36,581 nucleotides of DNA from DASZCR01 sp035942915 (GTDB taxonomy: Bacteria; Acidobacteriota; Blastocatellia; Pyrinomonadales; Pyrinomonadaceae). Positions 24,260 through 32,059 of this stretch are shown one piece after another (within the stretch, counting starts at the first letter, position 1; each line of letters begins with the position of its first letter). The notes under the pieces were generated by a model. It was not told the DNA's origin and made no database searches. It was given only the letters and a program-made list of their open reading frames with translations. The translations under genes and the position numbers were made by a program. The stretch covers positions 1 to 36,581 of the forward strand of contig DASZCR010000159.1 of NCBI GenBank assembly GCA_035942915.1. The letters are read 5' to 3'.

Positions 24260-24595
24260 GAGTTGGCGCTTTTGCCAGCGCGTGAGTATCGAGGAAATTG
24301 CTTCAAGTGGGGTTGCAGGTCTAGCAATCTTTTCCAGTATGGTATCTCTGATTTGTTGCTCTATCTCTGGTGAAAAGCGCATGCGGTCAAGCCGCCGGTC
24401 AACACCTATCCAGAAGCGGAATTGATGTTCAGGTTTCGACATCCCGTATTCGGGGATACTGCCAGCGTAGAAGACGAGCCTGTTGCGTGGTGCGCCTCCC
24501 AGCCTGTTGCTGCGATAGGACTCCAAGACCTCAACGCGAAGCATCCGAGTGCGATGCTTGTCCTTCAATTCATCCTCTCTAAGCCGGAGATACAT
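24236..24595 (-). CDS. Unknown basic protein, last gene of the minus-strand replication block
   Basis: The 119-residue, strongly basic product contains LRVEVLESYRSNRLGGAPRNRLVFYAGSI followed by a helical region (SPEIEQQIRDTILEKIARP). The first segment recalls proteins with an ESYR-x-G-x-P-R-x-R phrase associated with mobile elements, but I cannot name the family. No clear ribosome site precedes the ATG, so the start is uncertain. It lies downstream of the coiled-coil gene pair and Rep and reads in the same direction. Confidence 0.55.
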   Translation of the reverse strand: MYLRLREDELKDKHRTRMLRVEVLESYRSNRLGGAPRNRLVFYAGSIPEYGMSKPEHQFRFWIGVDRRLDRMRFSPEIEQQIRDTILEKIARPATPLEAISSILTRWQKRQLSLKADTR

Positions 24596-24685
24596 GGTCT
24601 ACTAACTACTGACTGTGCTGATGCGCGAGTTCGCTAGAGCGCGAGAGATAAACCTCAGTTTCGGCAGTTCTAACGATTAACTCCC

Positions 24686-24808
24686 TTAGCATTTTGCTAG
24701 GCACATCCCTCGGTATTCTTTTCTTGCTATAAAGCTATGCCTGCCCAGAATGCCCTTTTGCTCGCCTGTATCAGGAACCCGAACTTCTTTCGGTATGCAT
24801 AAACTCAT
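24686..24808 (-). CDS. Possible 40-residue peptide, weakly supported
   Basis: An ATG 13 bases after the stop of the 24822-25121 gene opens a 40-codon frame (MSLCIPKEVRVPDTGEQKGI...MCLAKC). The spacing fits an operon, but no Shine-Dalgarno is visible and the peptide has no recognisable feature. The rest of the 24596-24821 gap shows no other signal. Confidence 0.22.
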   Translation of the reverse strand: MSLCIPKEVRVPDTGEQKGILGRHSFIARKEYRGMCLAKC

Positions 24809-24821
24809 GGTGTCGAAGCCG

Positions 24822-25121
24822 CTACTTTCGTATGACGCTGCGCCTTCGCTTCTCCAGAAATGCGAGGGCCGAGTCTCTGCCATTACGGGCGTTCTCGTCC
24901 GTCTCGTCTATCTGGCGCGGCGGTCGAAGATTCTGATTGCGAGCTTTTGCGTAATCTGCCGCACGTTGCGCCGGAGAGTCGGGGCCATGCTGCGCGGCGT
25001 CTTCGATGGTGAAAGACGCCCCAGAGCCAACCGTTGCGCTCTGGGAGCGTTGTCTTTCGGATGACAAGAATTGGGCGAGGGCACGTTGCGCCTCGCGGAT
25101 AGTATCGGGTGTTGATTTCAT
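24822..25121 (-). CDS. Small hydrophilic unknown protein in the replication block
   Basis: The 99-residue, highly polar product is rich in Arg, Gln, Ser and Ala, with a helical start (TPDTIREAQRALAQFLSSERQRSQ) and a predicted disordered middle. No family is recognised. It is real in all likelihood: GGAGGT stands six bases before the ATG, embedded in the 3' end of the preceding coiled-coil gene, and the two genes are two bases apart. A DNA-binding or accessory replication role is possible but unsupported by motif. Confidence 0.62.
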   Translation of the reverse strand: MKSTPDTIREAQRALAQFLSSERQRSQSATVGSGASFTIEDAAQHGPDSPAQRAADYAKARNQNLRPPRQIDETDENARNGRDSALAFLEKRRRSVIRK

Positions 25122-25123
25122 CT

Positions 25124-25615
25124 CTATACCTCCTTCGCCTTGAGTTGCGCCAGTCGTTGGCGCAGCTCTGCTAGTTCAGCACGCCGCATCGAAAGCCTTG
25201 TCGCAAGAGTCGCAATCTGGAACTCCTGCGCCGCGTGGTCATAACGTGCGTCTTCGTAATTGTCGAGAGTCCGATTGACGGCCGCAGCCAGCGCAGGCAG
25301 AGAAGCGGAACGATGTCGGATTTCCGCCTGCGTCTCTGCCACCTCGGCACCTTTCGTCTCAATCTCATCCTCAATGCGTTTGGCCTCCAAAGCTTTCGCT
25401 TTCGACACGCTCAGGAAGTTCTCAAATTCGCGCGTGAAGGCGAGCGCATCCTGAGGTCGTGCAATAGCCTCAACCTCTCGCACAACCTCAGTCGCCTGTT
25501 TTCGCACGTCTGCCAGTAGTTCGCGCAGTTCGTTGTCAGTGTCAGAGTCTGCTAGAGCTTCGCGGACGTATCGTCTGGTCGTTTCATCCAGTGTTTCGAT
25601 AAAAGCCTCATTCAT
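25124..25615 (-). CDS. Coiled-coil protein in the replication block, unknown
   Basis: The 163-residue product is almost entirely helical. It has an acidic N-terminus (MNEAFIETLDETTRRYVREALADSDTDNELRELLADV) and two long heptad-like coiled coils at about 75-100 and 130-160 (RLSMRRAELAELRQRLAQLKAK). There is no signal peptide or membrane span. GAGGT six bases before the ATG supports the start. It overlaps nothing and leads directly into the next small gene. Both lie about 340 bp downstream of the Rep gene across the candidate origin. Confidence 0.65.
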   Translation of the reverse strand: MNEAFIETLDETTRRYVREALADSDTDNELRELLADVRKQATEVVREVEAIARPQDALAFTREFENFLSVSKAKALEAKRIEDEIETKGAEVAETQAEIRHRSASLPALAAAVNRTLDNYEDARYDHAAQEFQIATLATRLSMRRAELAELRQRLAQLKAKEV

Positions 25616-25719
25616 ATCAGTACCTCAAATGTTAAAAAGGCGCACGAGGCCAGCGAGGAGCGCGGCGGGTGGTTACATGACTAAACCCGTCGCATTGTTT
25701 GCAGCCGTTGTGCGCCCCG

Positions 25720-25847
25720 TTCGGAACAGCGCAATAACTTACACTATCCGAATTTCTCGAAATCACGACCAGACTGGGGGCAAGTAGGAGAAACGAGCAC
25801 CTTGCCAATGCTCTCCCGGTCTGGTCTATTCCACGTCAGGGTGGAAT
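25720..25847. other. Candidate replication origin or transfer site: clustered inverted repeats after Rep
   Basis: The 343-bp gap between the coiled-coil gene and Rep has no gene. It has several nested inverted repeats: TTCGGA/TCCGAA (25720-25725, 25747-25752), GACCAGAC/GTCTGGTC (25767-25774, 25819-25826) enclosing GGCAAG/CTTGCC (25779-25784, 25801-25806), and ATTCCAC/GTGGAAT (25828-25834, 25841-25847). GC-rich, repeat-like sequence continues to about 25945. The position beside a rolling-circle-type initiator makes an origin the natural guess; no nick consensus could be assigned. Confidence 0.45.
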
Positions 25848-25958
25848 GTTCAAACACCTATGCGAGCGGGACGCTGACGCTCCCCTCGCACTCCCCTAGT
25901 CGCGCCGCCTCGACTCCGCCTTCGGCTTCGCTTGCGGACGCTGGCCCTGTCAATCAAA

Positions 25959-27020
25959 TCAGTTGAGCCATTCGGTGGAAGTCTCAAATACGGGACTACG
26001 TTGGATAGTATTACTCATTGCCAACGAGTCTTCATGGAACTTGACCGGAGCGAGGGCCGGAAGATAAGTCTTCGCCGGAGCGACGAGCAATGCCCCTGCT
26101 CTGTTGAGTTCCTTACGATATTTGTAGAAGACCGAATCGGAGTAAAGCCCCAGCGGAACTAAGTTGTCCATTCCGCCGTGCTCATCTGCCAGCGCGATAA
26201 ACTGAGTCAGGTGTTTATATTCATTCGACCCGATACCGTAGAAATCACGGATTCGTTTTAGCCGAACGTCGCCTGCCTCAATCTCTTTATCAATACCTAG
26301 CTGTTGCATTTTCTCATTCAAAATTCTTTCCGCTATGTCAGGTCGCAGCAAAGTTTCGGCTTTCTGGTCAGGAAGCTGTGAACGCTTCCTGAATCGCTTG
26401 ACTGAATCACTGTTGAGATAGCGATGCTCGATGCGGAACACGCCCGCAGCCATGCTCAGATGCTCGGCTGTCGCTGTGCCTTCGCGCAGGCGCAAAAGCG
26501 TCTCGGCACACTTGGCGTAAGCTGTGAACTGCTCCGATGCGTTTTCAAAATAGACGCCTCCAACCCCTTCTTTGCCGTCCTTTAGGCAGCGATTCATGCG
26601 GTCAATGTGTCCGCTCCGCAGGGCGTGAAGTCGCGCATAAACTTCCGGCTCAGTCAGCTTCCAGCTGTGGCAGGCGTGAAGCACGACCACGTCCGATGAT
26701 GGTACGTCATAGTTAACGCCCGCGTAGTCGGATACGACCGTTGACAGGTCTTCTGAGCCGCGCCGCACTTCCGCCTCTGTCTCGACCATCTGGACGTTGT
26801 TGCCGTAAAGGAATTTCGGCAGCGACGAGAGATGAGCGAAAAGCCAATCACCTGAGAAAGTGCGATGCCAGTCCAACCGGATAAGCGTTGAAGGGTTGAA
26901 CTGGATATTTAGAAACCAGTGACGGCCCGAACCGTCATGCGGTTTGGAGAATCCACGTTCGCGCAACTCATACGAGGGCGGCAACGGTTCACTTCGGCGG
27001 AATGACACAGTATCAAACAT
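25959..27020 (-). CDS. Phage/plasmid replication initiator, gene II/X-like family
   Basis: The 353-residue product starts MFDTVSFR. It contains IQFNPSTLIRLDW and especially SSLPKFLYGNNVQMVE (about 65-80), the phrase I associate with the Phage_CRI part of filamentous-phage gene II/X proteins. These nick the double-stranded replicative form and start rolling-circle replication. The later half (about 200-340) contains helical segments like the Phage_X part. GGGAAG about 8 bases upstream supports the ATG. It lies 26 bp downstream of the excisionase-like gene and upstream of the inverted-repeat cluster. The family call is by eye; the catalytic tyrosine was not assigned. Confidence 0.72.
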   Translation of the reverse strand: MFDTVSFRRSEPLPPSYELRERGFSKPHDGSGRHWFLNIQFNPSTLIRLDWHRTFSGDWLFAHLSSLPKFLYGNNVQMVETEAEVRRGSEDLSTVVSDYAGVNYDVPSSDVVVLHACHSWKLTEPEVYARLHALRSGHIDRMNRCLKDGKEGVGGVYFENASEQFTAYAKCAETLLRLREGTATAEHLSMAAGVFRIEHRYLNSDSVKRFRKRSQLPDQKAETLLRPDIAERILNEKMQQLGIDKEIEAGDVRLKRIRDFYGIGSNEYKHLTQFIALADEHGGMDNLVPLGLYSDSVFYKYRKELNRAGALLVAPAKTYLPALAPVKFHEDSLAMSNTIQRSPVFETSTEWLN

Positions 27021-27046
27021 CGAAAGACTTCCCTTAACGCCTTGCT

Positions 27047-27283
27047 CTATTCGCTCACGCCTAACAAACCACGTTGCTCACTATCGGCCAGATACTTTTC
27101 AATATGACTCTTACCTATCAACAGAACTCGGCCGCCGCACACGCGATAGCATTGAAGTCTGCCGCGCTGGATTTCACGCCAAACGGTGACAGGCGAAATC
27201 CCAATAAGTTTTGCAGCCTCATCTCTGCTGTACTTCGGCTCACTCGTTCTATCCACATCGGCTGTTGCTGTTGTTGACTCCAT
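27047..27283 (-). CDS. Excisionase-like helix-turn-helix protein
   Basis: The 78-residue protein carries KYSRDEAAKLIGISPVTVWREIQRGRLQCYRVCGGRVLLIGKSHIEKYL. This is the winged-helix/MerR-like pattern of excisionase-family DNA-binding proteins: a recognition helix after ISPVTV, then a wing with GRVLL. It likely acts as recombination directionality factor or as a Rep regulator. The in-frame opening extends to ATG 27319; 27283 is preferred because the extra residues lack domain character, though neither start has a strong ribosome site. Rep follows after 26 bp. Confidence 0.75.
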   Translation of the reverse strand: MESTTATADVDRTSEPKYSRDEAAKLIGISPVTVWREIQRGRLQCYRVCGGRVLLIGKSHIEKYLADSEQRGLLGVSE

Positions 27284-27362
27284 CACACAAAAACACCCCC
27301 CGTTATCTCCCATATTCATACGAAGAAGGATGAGCGGGGTTCAGAAGAAGTTGCTTTAAGTC

Positions 27363-27380
27363 TAATTATTGCAACAATTA
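27363..27380. promoter_or_regulatory. Near-palindromic AT-rich site before the excisionase/Rep operon
   Basis: TAATTATTGCAACAATTA is palindromic except for one base pair (TAATTNTTG|CAANAATTA). It lies in the 178-bp gap upstream of the excisionase-like gene and could be an operator. Confidence 0.4.
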
Positions 27381-27461
27381 CTTGACGAAATGGCAGGCGT
27401 AAGGGTTGGTGGAGAATTTTTGCGCTCGGAAAGCTGACAAAAAGAGCGGCGCGGGAAGTCT

Positions 27462-27692
27462 TTACGCTTCTCTATGCTTTTTCTTCTTATCTGTTCTCAC
27501 AAGCAAATCACCCGGCTCACAATCAAGTGCCGTGCATAGCTTCTCTAACGTCGCAATCGTAAGCTGCTTAATATCGTTATTAAAGGCTCTGTAAGCGGTC
27601 GGAGCTGTCAGGCCTGCTTTCTCTGCTAGTTGGTGCGCGTTAGCGATACCCTGCGCGGCGCATCGCTCGCGTATCTGCATCTTTATTTTCAT
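27462..27692 (-). CDS. Small Cro/XRE-type repressor
   Basis: The 76-residue product is one HTH domain (KMQIRERCAAQGIANAHQLAEKAGLTAPTAYRAFNNDIKQLTIATLEKLCTALDCEPGDLLV) of the YozG/Cro type, with a basic tail. It is divergent from the SWIM-finger gene. The intervening 147 bp contain two identical-arm palindromes, so it is the obvious candidate to bind them and act as the element's lysogeny-like switch. It heads the minus-strand excisionase-Rep block, although a 178-bp gap separates it from the excisionase gene. Confidence 0.8.
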   Translation of the reverse strand: MKIKMQIRERCAAQGIANAHQLAEKAGLTAPTAYRAFNNDIKQLTIATLEKLCTALDCEPGDLLVRTDKKKKHREA

Positions 27693-27745
27693 CTGTTATG
27701 TCTGTCTCTCTCACTTCCATCTCAGAAAATACCACGCGCAGGAAG

Positions 27746-27797
27746 TTACCACAATGGTAATTTACAGCTTGGCGCTTAGTTACCAGAATGGTAAAAT
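27746..27797 (+). promoter_or_regulatory. Divergent promoter region with two TTACCA-N3-TGGTAA operators
   Basis: Two palindromes, TTACCACAATGGTAA (27746-27760) and TTACCAGAATGGTAA (27780-27794), are spaced 34 bp centre to centre. Half sites TACCA at 27730-27734 and TGGTA at 27806-27810 flank them. A plus-strand promoter TTGGCG (27769-27774), 17-bp spacer, TAAAAT (27792-27797) overlaps the second operator. A weaker minus-strand promoter (TTGTGG/TATTTT) overlaps the first. Confidence 0.75.
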
Positions 27798-27839
27798 CTG
27801 CATGTTGGTAGCCTGTCGAAACGGAAAGGAGATTAGGTA

Positions 27840-28127
27840 ATGTTTTTGGACGAAACCAAGCTAACTCAGGTAGTCGAGTTAGCAATGTCCAGCGTACAGG
27901 GAAACCGTCGCTGGGGGAATGCGATTCGTAGAGCTGCGGACGAGTTGCAGACGAATCCATACATGCATTTCACGGGCAAGGCTCTGTTGATGCTTTCGGA
28001 GTCTGGCGAGATTTATGAGGCAAACGGAACTTGCCAGTGTGCAGCTTTCAAGGCGCAGACGCCCTGCCGCCACCGCGCCGCTTACAAACTTTTGAAAAAT
28101 TACTTAACCACTGCCACTCAATGCTAA
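27840..28127 (+). CDS. Short SWIM zinc-finger-like protein
   Basis: The 95-residue product ends with a compact C-x-C-x8-C-x-H pattern (CQCAAFKAQTPCRH), the SWIM zinc-finger signature. It is preceded by a helix-rich region and a beta hairpin (MLSESGEIYEANG). SWIM domains bind DNA or proteins, and short stand-alone examples occur on mobile elements. AGGAG at 27826-27830 gives good spacing to the ATG. Expression is probably controlled by the adjacent TTACCA operators. A hairpin AGCGGCA/TGCCGCT at 28148-28170 follows. Confidence 0.7.
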   Translation: MFLDETKLTQVVELAMSSVQGNRRWGNAIRRAADELQTNPYMHFTGKALLMLSESGEIYEANGTCQCAAFKAQTPCRHRAAYKLLKNYLTTATQC

Positions 28128-28147
28128 TAGATGAAAGATGAACTGGG

Positions 28148-28170
28148 AGCGGCAATTGTGCTATGCCGCT
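28148..28170 (+). other. Hairpin after the SWIM-finger gene
   Basis: AGCGGCA (28148-28154) and TGCCGCT (28164-28170) form a 7-bp stem with a 9-base loop, 21 bp after the stop codon. It lacks a T-tract, so termination is only possible. Confidence 0.4.
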
Positions 28171-28187
28171 AAATTGAGTAAATGATG

Positions 28188-28210
28188 CGTAAGGGAGAAG
28201 AAAAGGGAGA
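28188..28210 (+). other. Candidate integrase arm-type site, right copy
   Basis: These 23 bases match 15688-15710 at all but one position. The site lies 35 bp inside attR, in the same orientation as the left copy. Confidence 0.5.
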
Positions 28211-28218
28211 AAACGAAT

Positions 28219-28242
28219 AAGGCGACCGTTTCCAGTCGCCTT
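28219..28242 (-). terminator. Element-borne terminator for tRNA-Asn
   Basis: AAGGCGAC (28219-28226) and GTCGCCTT (28235-28242) form an 8-bp stem. Read on the minus strand it is followed by ATTCGTTTTCTCCC. It replaces the displaced host terminator at 15467-15490. Confidence 0.75.
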
Positions 28243-28245
28243 AAG

Positions 28246-28333
<88 letters not shown>

Positions 28334-28578
28334 AGATGTTTTGACTCGGCCGTGGCGGCGGTTGATGGCGGCGCGACGCGAGGTGATTTTTATAGCAGAG
28401 CGGGCGCGCGAGCGTCAAGCGAGGAGGGCGGCGGTCGGCCGACGCGGCGCGCTTGCGTGCGGCGGCGAGTTGCGAGATTATCTGTCGCCGTAATCCCTAA
28501 ATATCGCAGCGACGCGCGTCATGTCTCCGGCCAACTCGGCAACGGGCGGCGCGAGTCTCGCCGAGGAGGTCTTTGTTT

Positions 28579-29307
28579 ATGGAGCGTCGTACTACCGGGT
28601 GGTTCAGCCCGAATCTGGGGATGGAGATGCCTCTGGTCGCCTACGGGCACGCCGGTTATCCGCTGTTGATGTTCCCGACCGCCGCCGCCGACTACCTCGA
28701 ATATGAGCGTTTCCATCTGGTTGACGCCATCCGCCCGCACATCGAGTCGGGGCGCGTGCGCGTCTACTCGATTAACAGCGTCAACCGCTACAGCCTCTTG
28801 AACGAGCAAGCGCCGCCGCCGCTCAAGGCCGAGTTGCTCTCGCGCTATGACCGCTACGTGACGGACGAAGTGCTGCCGCTGATACGTCAGGACGCGGGCG
28901 ACCAACGGCCGATGGTGACGGGCGCCAGCCTCGGCGCATATCTTTCGGCCAACACGTACTTTCGCCACCCAGACCTGTTGCGCGGCGTCATCGCCATGAG
29001 CGGCAGCTACGACGTGCGCTCATGGTTCGACGGCTACTCCGACGATAACGTCTACTTCAACAACCCCGTGCAGTATCTCTCGAACCTCGACGACGACTAT
29101 TTCCTGCCGCGTCTCAGACAGGCCGATGCCATCGTCATCCTCTCCGGCCAAGGTGCGTATGAAGCGCCTGAGCGCAGCCGACAACTCTCAGCCATCCTCC
29201 ACGCCAAGGGCATCCCGCACACGCTCGACATCTGGGGACACGACGTTAACCACGATTGGCCTTGGTGGCGCAAGATGCTCCCTTACTGGCTCGACCGGCT
29301 GCTGTGA
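28579..29307 (+). CDS. Esterase-family alpha/beta hydrolase
   Basis: The 242-residue product resembles the putative-esterase (EstD/Fes-like) group. It has the nucleophile elbow GASLGAY with S117, strands MEMPLVAYGHAGYPLLMFPT and VRVYSINSVNRYSLL before it, and a late DVNHDWPWW segment carrying the likely catalytic His. No signal peptide is seen. The substrate is unknown. ATG 28579 has an excellent ribosome site, GAGGAGGT, eight bases upstream; a TTG at 28573 is less likely. The 245-bp gap from tRNA-Asn to the gene shows no clear promoter. It converges on the penicillin-binding protein gene. Confidence 0.82.
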   Translation: MERRTTGWFSPNLGMEMPLVAYGHAGYPLLMFPTAAADYLEYERFHLVDAIRPHIESGRVRVYSINSVNRYSLLNEQAPPPLKAELLSRYDRYVTDEVLPLIRQDAGDQRPMVTGASLGAYLSANTYFRHPDLLRGVIAMSGSYDVRSWFDGYSDDNVYFNNPVQYLSNLDDDYFLPRLRQADAIVILSGQGAYEAPERSRQLSAILHAKGIPHTLDIWGHDVNHDWPWWRKMLPYWLDRLL

Positions 29308-29324
29308 AGAAGGGATGAGAGAAA

Positions 29325-29399
29325 GGATAAGGGCGGAGGGATGAAGAAGAAAGACGCATCTCGTCTTTAACTTCATCCCTCCGCCCTCATTCATTATCC
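29325..29399. terminator. Long bidirectional terminator between convergent genes
   Basis: The 16-base arms GGGCGGAGGGATGAAG (29331-29346) and their exact complement (29371-29386) enclose an inner stem AAAGACG/CGTCTTT (29350-29356, 29362-29368). Outer GGATAA/TTATCC extends it. It serves both the esterase and penicillin-binding protein transcripts. Confidence 0.78.
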
Positions 29400-29407
29400 G
29401 TTGCTGG

Positions 29408-32059
29408 TTACGGTTTGTCGGGCGGCTCGTCGGAGCCTTTCTTGCCTTTCTTCTTCTGTTCGGGTGCGACCTCGCGCGGTCGCGTTGCGGGCGCAGCGGG
29501 TGGGGCGTCGTCTTCGCGCGGGACGACGACCGGTTTCTTGGCCGCGTCAGACGCACCGGCCTCCGCGCCGCTGCCCGACGCGGGAGTGTTGGAAGCGTCG
29601 GACGCACCGGCCGCAGGCGGCAGCGTTATCTGTTCGAGGTTCGGCTCGGTCAGCGCCGTCGGCAGTTCGGGCGCGCCGGAGCGTGCGCTGGCGGCGAAGG
29701 CCGCGCGCTGCATCTCGCGCTCCTCAGCCATCTCGCGCATACGCTGGTTGTAAAGCTCCTTGATGTCTTCAGGCATCGGCGGCGCTTCCTCGAACTTCTC
29801 CTTCTCCTTGTCCTTGAGAAAATCTTTCATGTAGGCAACGAAGATGGGCAGCGCGCCCTGCCCGCCCGTCATGTCGTTGCCGAGCGACTTCTTGCGGCCG
29901 GGATATCCCATCCAGACGCCGGTCACGTAGGTCGGCGTGTAGCCGATGAACCAGACATCCGTGTGGTCGTTGACCGTGCCGGTCTTGCCCGCTACCTGCA
30001 CGCCGAGACTCTTGGCGGCGGTCGCCGTTCCGCCCTCGACGACGCCGCGCATCAAGTCGACCATTGTCAGCGCGACGTACTCGCTCATGACCTTGAAGGT
30101 CGTGCGCTCCCACTCTTCCAAGACCGTCCCGTCGCGGTCTGTGACGCGGCGGATGAGGTGCTTTTCGTGGCGCACGCCCTTGTTGGGAAAGGCCGAGTAG
30201 GCCGAAACCATCTGGTCGAGCGGGACTTCGGTCGCGCCGAGCGCGGAGGGAAGATAGGGAGCCATCGGCTCTGTGATGCCGAAGCGGCGCACCATCTGCG
30301 CGCCGGTCTGGATGCCGACCATGTCGAGCAGGTGGACGGCCTGAATGTTGAGCGACTTGGCGAGCGCCGTCTTCAGAGGCACGTCGCCGCCGCCGAGCGA
30401 GCCGTCGTAGTTGTGCGGCTGCCAGGGGCCGCGCTTGATGGGAGCGCCGCTCACCTTCGACTCAGGGGTCAAGCCCCATTCGACGGCCGCCGCGTAGATG
30501 AAGGGCTTGAAGGCGGAGCCGGTCTGGCGGTAGGCCTGCGTGGCGTTGTTGAACTTGTTGGTGTTGAAGTCGTAGCCGCCGACCATCGCGACAATCTCGC
30601 CGTTTTTGGCGTTGATGGTCATCAGCGCGCCCTGAATGGCAGGCACTTGCGAGAGGTCAACCTTGAGACGACGGTTCTGGTCATCGACTTCTCTAATCTT
30701 GAACTCGGCGAGGTCGCCGGGTCGGAACTCGCTCTTCGGTTGGCGTCCAGACCATCCCATGTCTTTGGCCGTGACGGTGGCGGTGTAAGCGCCGAAGCGC
30801 ACTTCGACCTCGTTCTTGGCGTGGTTGATGGTCGTGACCAGCCCGGTCACGTAGTTTTCTGGCTCGTAGTTGTTGGCGTACCAATCCGGATGCTTGTAGT
30901 TGGCGAGTTGCTGCGGCGTGACGGCGGGCGCAGTCGATGCGTTCGTCGTCGCCGCGCCGCCCGTCGGATGACCTTCGTCGGCGATGTTGCGATACTCGGA
31001 GCGCCAACCGCTGTGTGTCCGGTCGTAGCGGCGCAGACCTGCGCGCAACTCCTCGTAAGCCTTCTTTTGCGCGGCGACGTTGATGGTCGAGTAGACGGAC
31101 AGACCGCTCTGCGCGACACGAGTCGTGTACTTGTCTTCGAGTTGCTTGCGAATCTCCTCGACCGGGTACTGGAAGACGGACGAGGGCTGAACGCCGGGGT
31201 AATAGGCCGTATCGACAAGCTTGATGGGACGCGCCTTCGCCGCTTCGGCCTCAGAGGGTGTGATGAAGTCGTTACGCGCCATGAGGTCGATGACGAGGTT
31301 GCGTCGCTCTTTGGCCGCTTCCATGTTGACCGTCGGCGCATACTTCGACGTGGAGCGAGGGATGCCCGCAAGCAACGCCGCCTCGTCAACCGTGAGGTCT
31401 TTAGCGGGCTTGCCGAAGTAGGTTTCGGCTGCGGCCTCGAAGCCGTAAGCCGTCGCGCCGAGGAAGATGTGGTTGACGTACATCTCCATAATCTGCTGCT
31501 TCGTGTAGTAGCGTTCGATTTGGAGTGCGACGACCCACTCGTTGAACTTGCGCGTGTAGGTCTGCTCGCGCGTCAGGAAGAGGTTCTTGGCAAGCTGCTG
31601 CGTGAGGGTCGAACCGCCTTCGCGGCGGTCGGAGGTGAAGTTCTTCCACGCCGCGCCGAGAATGCGGATGGGGTCGATGCCGACGTGGTCGAAGAAGCGC
31701 GCATCCTCGACGGCGAGGATGGCGTTCTTCACGTTGGTCGGAATCTCCTCGTACTTGAGAGGGATGCGCCGTTCGATGGCGAACTCGCCGATGACCGTCT
31801 CGCCGTCGTCTGCGTAGATGCGCGTGATGACGCTCGGCCGGTAGGTGGCGAGCGATTTCACCTCCTCGGCCGCCTTCGAGTAGTTGAGTTGATAGGCGAG
31901 AACGATGCCTGTCAAACCTCCGGCGGCGAGCGCAAGCAGGAGGACGGCCGGAAACCAGAAGCGTCGCAGCAGGTTGCGTCGCCTCGGCGGGCGCGCCGTC
32001 GCCTGTGCGGCCTTGCGCGCGGAATAGTTATCACGTGTGCGCGAATCTTTGGCGGACAT
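29408..32059 (-). CDS. Class A penicillin-binding protein (bifunctional transglycosylase/transpeptidase)
   Basis: The 883-residue product polymerises and cross-links peptidoglycan at the inner membrane. A basic N-terminus and one membrane helix (about 34-57) precede the GT51 domain with E118 in EDARFFDHVG and GGSTLTQQLAKNLF (148-161). An inserted region at about 350-470 resembles the PBP1A OB-like linker. The transpeptidase follows with S515-x-x-K518 (TGSAFKPF), S569-L-N571 and K692-T-G. The tail (about 755-883) is Ala/Pro/Glu/Lys-rich and disordered. It is PBP1A-like (mrcA/ponA). A minus-strand TATAAT at 32123-32128 may belong to its promoter. Confidence 0.95.
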   Translation of the reverse strand: MSAKDSRTRDNYSARKAAQATARPPRRRNLLRRFWFPAVLLLALAAGGLTGIVLAYQLNYSKAAEEVKSLATYRPSVITRIYADDGETVIGEFAIERRIPLKYEEIPTNVKNAILAVEDARFFDHVGIDPIRILGAAWKNFTSDRREGGSTLTQQLAKNLFLTREQTYTRKFNEWVVALQIERYYTKQQIMEMYVNHIFLGATAYGFEAAAETYFGKPAKDLTVDEAALLAGIPRSTSKYAPTVNMEAAKERRNLVIDLMARNDFITPSEAEAAKARPIKLVDTAYYPGVQPSSVFQYPVEEIRKQLEDKYTTRVAQSGLSVYSTINVAAQKKAYEELRAGLRRYDRTHSGWRSEYRNIADEGHPTGGAATTNASTAPAVTPQQLANYKHPDWYANNYEPENYVTGLVTTINHAKNEVEVRFGAYTATVTAKDMGWSGRQPKSEFRPGDLAEFKIREVDDQNRRLKVDLSQVPAIQGALMTINAKNGEIVAMVGGYDFNTNKFNNATQAYRQTGSAFKPFIYAAAVEWGLTPESKVSGAPIKRGPWQPHNYDGSLGGGDVPLKTALAKSLNIQAVHLLDMVGIQTGAQMVRRFGITEPMAPYLPSALGATEVPLDQMVSAYSAFPNKGVRHEKHLIRRVTDRDGTVLEEWERTTFKVMSEYVALTMVDLMRGVVEGGTATAAKSLGVQVAGKTGTVNDHTDVWFIGYTPTYVTGVWMGYPGRKKSLGNDMTGGQGALPIFVAYMKDFLKDKEKEKFEEAPPMPEDIKELYNQRMREMAEEREMQRAAFAASARSGAPELPTALTEPNLEQITLPPAAGASDASNTPASGSGAEAGASDAAKKPVVVPREDDAPPAAPATRPREVAPEQKKKGKKGSDEPPDKP

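Noticed and set aside
25620..25945. CRISPR array in the repeat-rich gap
   Set aside because: The repeats are inverted and different from one another, not regularly spaced direct repeats with spacers; no cas gene is present anywhere in the window.
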